A stretch of 41,522 nt of DNA from Pseudoxanthomonas mexicana (GTDB lineage: Bacteria > Pseudomonadota > Gammaproteobacteria > Xanthomonadales > Xanthomonadaceae). Numbering within the stretch: the first letter of the stretch is position 1; each line of letters starts with the position of its first letter. Position numbers and translations under genes: made by a program. Of the stretch, positions 38,609 to 41,522 are shown in pieces. The stretch spans positions 1 to 41,522 of the forward strand of contig NZ_LSIF01000100.1 of NCBI RefSeq assembly GCF_001556105.1, given 5' to 3'. The notes beneath the pieces were generated by a model. It was not told the origin of the DNA and made no database searches. It saw nothing but the letters and a program-made list of their open reading frames with translations.

Positions 38609-40669
38609 ATGACCGATTCCACGCTTGTTTCCCACCGCCGCCCGGCCGCGCTGCTCGACAGCGCCGGCTTCCGCGCCGCGGTGATCGCCTCCTTCACCAA
38701 GCTCGCCCCGCAGCACGCCTTCAGGAATCCGGTGATGGCCGTGGTCTGGCTGGGCACGCTGCTGACCGCCGGCCTGACGCTGGCCGGCACCACCACGCCC
38801 GGCCTTGGCTGGGCGGTGACCGCGCTGCTGTTCGTCACCGTGCTGTTCGCCAACTTCGCCGAAGCTGTCGCCGAAGCGCGCGGCCGTGGCCAGGCCGCCT
38901 CGCTGCGGCGTGCCCGCAAGGACCTGGTCGCGCGCCGCGTCGATATGCCGCTCGGTGGCACCGAGCGACGCATTCCTGCGGCCGACCTGAGGCCGGGCGA
39001 CTACGTCATCGTCAGCGCGGGCGAACAGGTGCCCGCCGACGGCGAGATCGTCAAAGGCCTCGCGACGATCAACGAGTCCGCCGTCACCGGCGAATCGGCC
39101 CCGGTGCTGCGTGAGGCCGGTACCGACCGCAGCGGCGTGATCGGCGGCACCCAGGTGCTGTCGGACGAGATCGTGGTGAAGATCACCGCCGAACCCGGCC
39201 ACAGCTTCCTCGACCGGATGATCGCGCTGGTCGAAGGCGCCAACCGGCAGAAGACGCCGAACGAGATCGCGCTCGGCCTGCTGTTGCTGACGATGACGCT
39301 GACCTTCCTCATCGTCGTCGTCTCGCTGCCCTTCATCGCCGGTTTCGTCGGCGCCAGGCTCGATCCGCTGCTGCTGATCGCGCTGCTGGTCTGCCTGATC
39401 CCCACCACCATCGGCGGCCTGCTGCCGGCCATCGGCATCGCCGGCATGAACCGCGCGCTGGCCGCCAACGTGCTGGCCAAGTCGGGCAAGGCGGTGGAAG
39501 TGGCCGGCGACGTCGACGTGCTGCTGCTCGACAAGACCGGCACCATCACCCATGGCGACCGCCAGGCCACGCTGTTCCATCCGCTGGCCGGCGTCGACCG
39601 CGAGCAGCTGCGCGATGCCGCCATGCTCGCCTCGCTCGCCGACCCCACCCCGGAAGGCAAGTCCATCGTGAAGCTGGCGCGCGAGCAGGGCGCCGTGCTG
39701 GTGGAACCGCAGCGCGCGACGTTCATCGCGTTCACCGCGCAGACGCGCATGTCCGGCGTTGACCTGCCCGACGACGGTCGTGGCAGTGCGCGCGGCATCC
39801 GCAAGGGCGCGGCCGACGCCATCGTGCAGCACGTCAAGACGTTGGGTGGCACCGCGCCGGCTGAACTCACCGCACGCGTCGAACAGGTCGCGCGCAACGG
39901 CGCCACCCCGCTGGTGGTCAGCGACGGCAGCCATGTGCTCGGCGTGGTGGAACTGTCCGACGTGGTCAAGCACGGCATCAAGGAGAAGTTCGCGCACATG
40001 CGGGCGATGGGCATCCGCACGGTGATGATCACCGGCGACAACCCGCTGACCGCCGCCGCCATCGCCGCCGAGGCCGGCGTCGACGACTACATCGCCGAAG
40101 CCCGGCCCGAGGACAAGCTGGCGCGCATCCGCCAGGAACAGGCCGGCGGCCGCCTCGTCGCCATGGTCGGCGACGGCACCAACGACGCGCCCGCGCTGGC
40201 GCAGGCCGACGTGGGCCTGGCGATGAATTCCGGCACGCAGGCAGCGAAGGAGGCCGGCAACATGGTCGACCTCGATTCCGATCCGGCCAAGCTGCTGGAC
40301 GTGGTCGAGATCGGCAAGCAGCAGCTGATCACGCGCGGCGCACTGACCACGTTCTCGCTGGCCAACGACGTGTCGAAGTACTTCGCCATCCTGCCGGCGC
40401 TGTTCGCATCCGCCATCCCCTCGATGGCCGCGCTCAACGTGATGCAGCTGTCCAGCCCGACCAACGCGGTGATCGCGGCGCTGATCTTCAACGCCATCAT
40501 CATCCCGCTGCTGATCCCGCTGGCGCTGCGCGGCGTGCGCTTCCGCCCGGCCGGCGCCACCGCGCTGCTGCGCCGGAACATGCTGGTCTACGGCGTCGGC
40601 GGCGTGCTGCTGCCGTTCGCCGCCATCAAGCTCATCGACCTGTTGCTGGCCGCCGTCACCGGCGCCTGA
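38609..40669 (+). CDS. kdpB: K+-transporting P-type ATPase subunit KdpB
   Basis: The 686-residue P-type ATPase has the phosphorylation site D308-KTGTIT, TGESAPV for dephosphorylation, [11 protein letters not shown] and [12 protein letters not shown] in the P and N domains, and seven or so membrane helices. It energises K+ import with KdpA. The open frame extends to 37466 within kdpA in another frame, but ATG 38609 starts a normal KdpB N-terminus after a GAGGA site. Its size is nearly identical to E. coli KdpB (682). Confidence 0.97.
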   Translation: MTDSTLVSHRRPAALLDSAGFRAAVIASFTKLAPQHAFRNPVMAVVWLGTLLTAGLTLAGTTTPGLGWAVTALLFVTVLFANFAEAVAEARGRGQAASLRRARKDLVARRVDMPLGGTERRIPAADLRPGDYVIVSAGEQVPADGEIVKGLATINESAVTGESAPVLREAGTDRSGVIGGTQVLSDEIVVKITAEPGHSFLDRMIALVEGANRQKTPNEIALGLLLLTMTLTFLIVVVSLPFIAGFVGARLDPLLLIALLVCLIPTTIGGLLPAIGIAGMNRALAANVLAKSGKAVEVAGDVDVLLLDKTGTITHGDRQATLFHPLAGVDREQLRDAAMLASLADPTPEGKSIVKLAREQGAVLVEPQRATFIAFTAQTRMSGVDLPDDGRGSARGIRKGAADAIVQHVKTLGGTAPAELTARVEQVARNGATPLVVSDGSHVLGVVELSDVVKHGIKEKFAHMRAMGIRTVMITGDNPLTAAAIAAEAGVDDYIAEARPEDKLARIRQEQAGGRLVAMVGDGTNDAPALAQADVGLAMNSGTQAAKEAGNMVDLDSDPAKLLDVVEIGKQQLITRGALTTFSLANDVSKYFAILPALFASAIPSMAALNVMQLSSPTNAVIAALIFNAIIIPLLIPLALRGVRFRPAGATALLRRNMLVYGVGGVLLPFAAIKLIDLLLAAVTGA

Positions 40670-40678
40670 GGAGTTCCT

Positions 40679-41272
40679 ATGAATGCTGTCTCTGCTTCCT
40701 CTCCGAACGTCTGGCGCGCGTCGCTGATGCTGGCCCTGGTCACGCTGCTCGGCTTCGGCCTGCTGTACTCGCTGGCCGCGACCGGCATCGGCGGCCTGCT
40801 GTTCCCCGCGCAGGCGACCGGCAGCCTGATCGAACGCGATGGCCGGGTCATCGGCTCGTCGCTGGTCGCGCAGCCGTTCGCTGACGACCGCTACGTGCAG
40901 CCGCGTCCGTCCGCCGCGGGCTACGACACGATGGCGCTGGCTGGCAGCAACCAGGCGCGCACCAATCCCGATCTGCGTGCCCGCATCGACGAAGCGCGCG
41001 CCGCGGTCGCCACGCGCGAAGGTGTCGCGCCGGCCGACGTGCCGAGCGACCTGGTCACCCAGTCCGGCGGCGGCATCGACCCGCATCTGTCGCCCGCGGC
41101 CGTGCGGATCCAGGTCGCCCGCATCGCCCGCGCACGTGGCGTCGATGCGGCGGTGATCGAACGCCTCGTCGCGGCGCATACGGAAGGCCGCCAGTTCGGC
41201 CTGTTCGGCGAACCGCGGGTCAACGTGCTGGAACTCAACCTTGCGCTGGATGCGTCCGGAAAATCCGAGTGA
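40679..41272 (+). CDS. kdpC: K+-transporting ATPase subunit KdpC
   Basis: The 197-residue protein has one N-terminal membrane helix (about 14-37) and a periplasmic domain with the KdpC signatures GSSLVAQPFADDRYVQPRPSAAGYD, SGGGIDPHLSPAAVRIQVARIARARG and FGEPRVNVLELNLAL. It assists assembly and K+ binding of the KdpFABC pump. GAGGAG precedes the ATG. The gene is 9 bases after kdpB. kdpD and kdpE, which often follow, would be to the right of the window. Confidence 0.96.
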   Translation: MNAVSASSPNVWRASLMLALVTLLGFGLLYSLAATGIGGLLFPAQATGSLIERDGRVIGSSLVAQPFADDRYVQPRPSAAGYDTMALAGSNQARTNPDLRARIDEARAAVATREGVAPADVPSDLVTQSGGGIDPHLSPAAVRIQVARIARARGVDAAVIERLVAAHTEGRQFGLFGEPRVNVLELNLALDASGKSE

Positions 41273-41308
41273 GGCGGCATGGGGCTGCAGGCGGAGCGAT
41301 GCCTGGCG

Positions 41309-41354
41309 TTCTCTTCTCCCCCGCTTGCGGGGGAGAGGATGCCGAAGGCAGGTG
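41309..41354 (+). repeat. REP-like intergenic repeat, copy 1
   Basis: This 46-base unit, containing CTCCCCCGCTTGCGGGGGAG as a hairpin, recurs almost identically at 41477-41522. The two copies differ only near the loop. It is typical in style of scattered intergenic repeats in xanthomonads. Confidence 0.75.
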
Positions 41355-41409
41355 ATGGGGAGAACGGAGCTGGGGTCGCTTCCAGGCCTGGTGCTGCCGC
41401 CGCGTCTTG

Positions 41410-41453
41410 CCCCCTCACCCCAGCCCTCGCCCCCGCATGCGGGGGAGAGGGGG
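41410..41453. repeat. REP-like intergenic repeat, variant copy
   Basis: A related block has CCCCCGCATGCGGGGG (41430-41445) as a palindromic hairpin flanked by pyrimidine-rich and purine-rich arms. It lies between the two 46-base units and may be a variant in the opposite orientation. Confidence 0.65.
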
Positions 41454-41476
41454 CGGAAGCGGGGCGACGCGTGGCT

Positions 41477-41522
41477 TTCTCTTCTCCCCCGTTTACGGGG
41501 GAGAGGATGCCGAAGGCAGGTG
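41477..41522 (+). repeat. REP-like intergenic repeat, copy 2
   Basis: This is the second 46-base unit, matching 41309-41354 except for the loop (CGTTTACGG in place of CGCTTGCGG). It runs to the end of the window, so more copies may follow. Confidence 0.75.

Noticed and set aside
35961..41179. Long minus-strand open frames (871 and 929 codons) opposite kdpA, kdpB and kdpC
   Set aside because: They are antisense to unmistakable kdp genes, have low-complexity Arg/His/Gln-rich products and no ribosome sites. Such frames are common shadows in high-GC DNA.
1..41522. tRNA genes, CRISPR arrays and insertion sequences
   Set aside because: I saw no cloverleaf with tRNA signatures, no regularly spaced repeats with unique spacers and no transposase gene. 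A tool search for tRNAs would be more sensitive than reading by eye.

Overview
The window joins an incomplete integrative and conjugative element (ICE, about 1-21,007) to chromosomal DNA of a high-GC gammaproteobacterium. The pectin genes, the TonB-dependent receptor, the TorF-like protein next to kdp and the intergenic REP-like repeats point to Xanthomonadaceae (Xanthomonas, Pseudoxanthomonas, Stenotrophomonas or a relative). This assignment rests on gene content and style, not on a database search.

ICE part. From left to right there are small membrane or unknown genes (92-1111), a HEPN-domain gene convergent with an HNH-type gene (1166-2739), a repeat-rich stretch that is the best oriT candidate (2740-3187), a ribbon-helix-helix protein, and a run of exported or membrane proteins ending in a 981-aa membrane P-loop ATPase, a hydrophilic protein and a murein L,D-transpeptidase-like protein (3188-10,787). 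A quiet segment follows with two very small minus-strand genes and a near-consensus promoter plus terminator that appear to define a small RNA (11,313-11,515). Then come an HTH regulator and ImmA/IrrE peptidase pair, a VirD4/TraD-type coupling protein, an ankyrin-repeat protein, a MOB_F (TrwC/TraI-type) relaxase-helicase, two accessory genes including a GIY-YIG protein, and a tyrosine recombinase at the right end. The element is inserted in a HAD-family hydrolase gene: only its C-terminal part (21,008-21,346) is present, directly right of the integrase. No VirB4 or other recognisable core type IV secretion gene is in the window. The element must continue to the left, because position 1 is already inside it.

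Chromosomal part, pectin regulon (21.9-35.9 kb). A minus-strand series runs 2-keto-4-pentenoate-hydratase-like gene, TRAP transporter dctP-dctQ-dctM, LacI-type regulator, kduI, kduD, and an SGNH pectin/rhamnogalacturonan acetylesterase fused to a cupin. A pectate lyase, a TonB-dependent receptor and a KDG kinase (kdgK) complete the set. Together they would cut pectate outside the cytoplasm, import oligomers across the outer membrane, import products through the TRAP system, and convert 5-keto-4-deoxyuronate to KDG (KduI, KduD) and then KDPG (KdgK). Operator-like sites sharing GGTGTCATT or ACCGGTGTC lie before kduI, between the hydratase and pectate lyase genes, and between the receptor and kdgK genes. 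A further match lies inside the receptor coding sequence.

Chromosomal part, potassium (35.9-41.3 kb). A TorF-like outer-membrane protein gene precedes kdpF-kdpA-kdpB-kdpC, the high-affinity K+ P-type ATPase. Direct repeats with an 11-bp period upstream suit an OmpR-family regulator such as KdpE. kdpD/kdpE are not in the window. The last 250 bases hold REP-like hairpin repeats.
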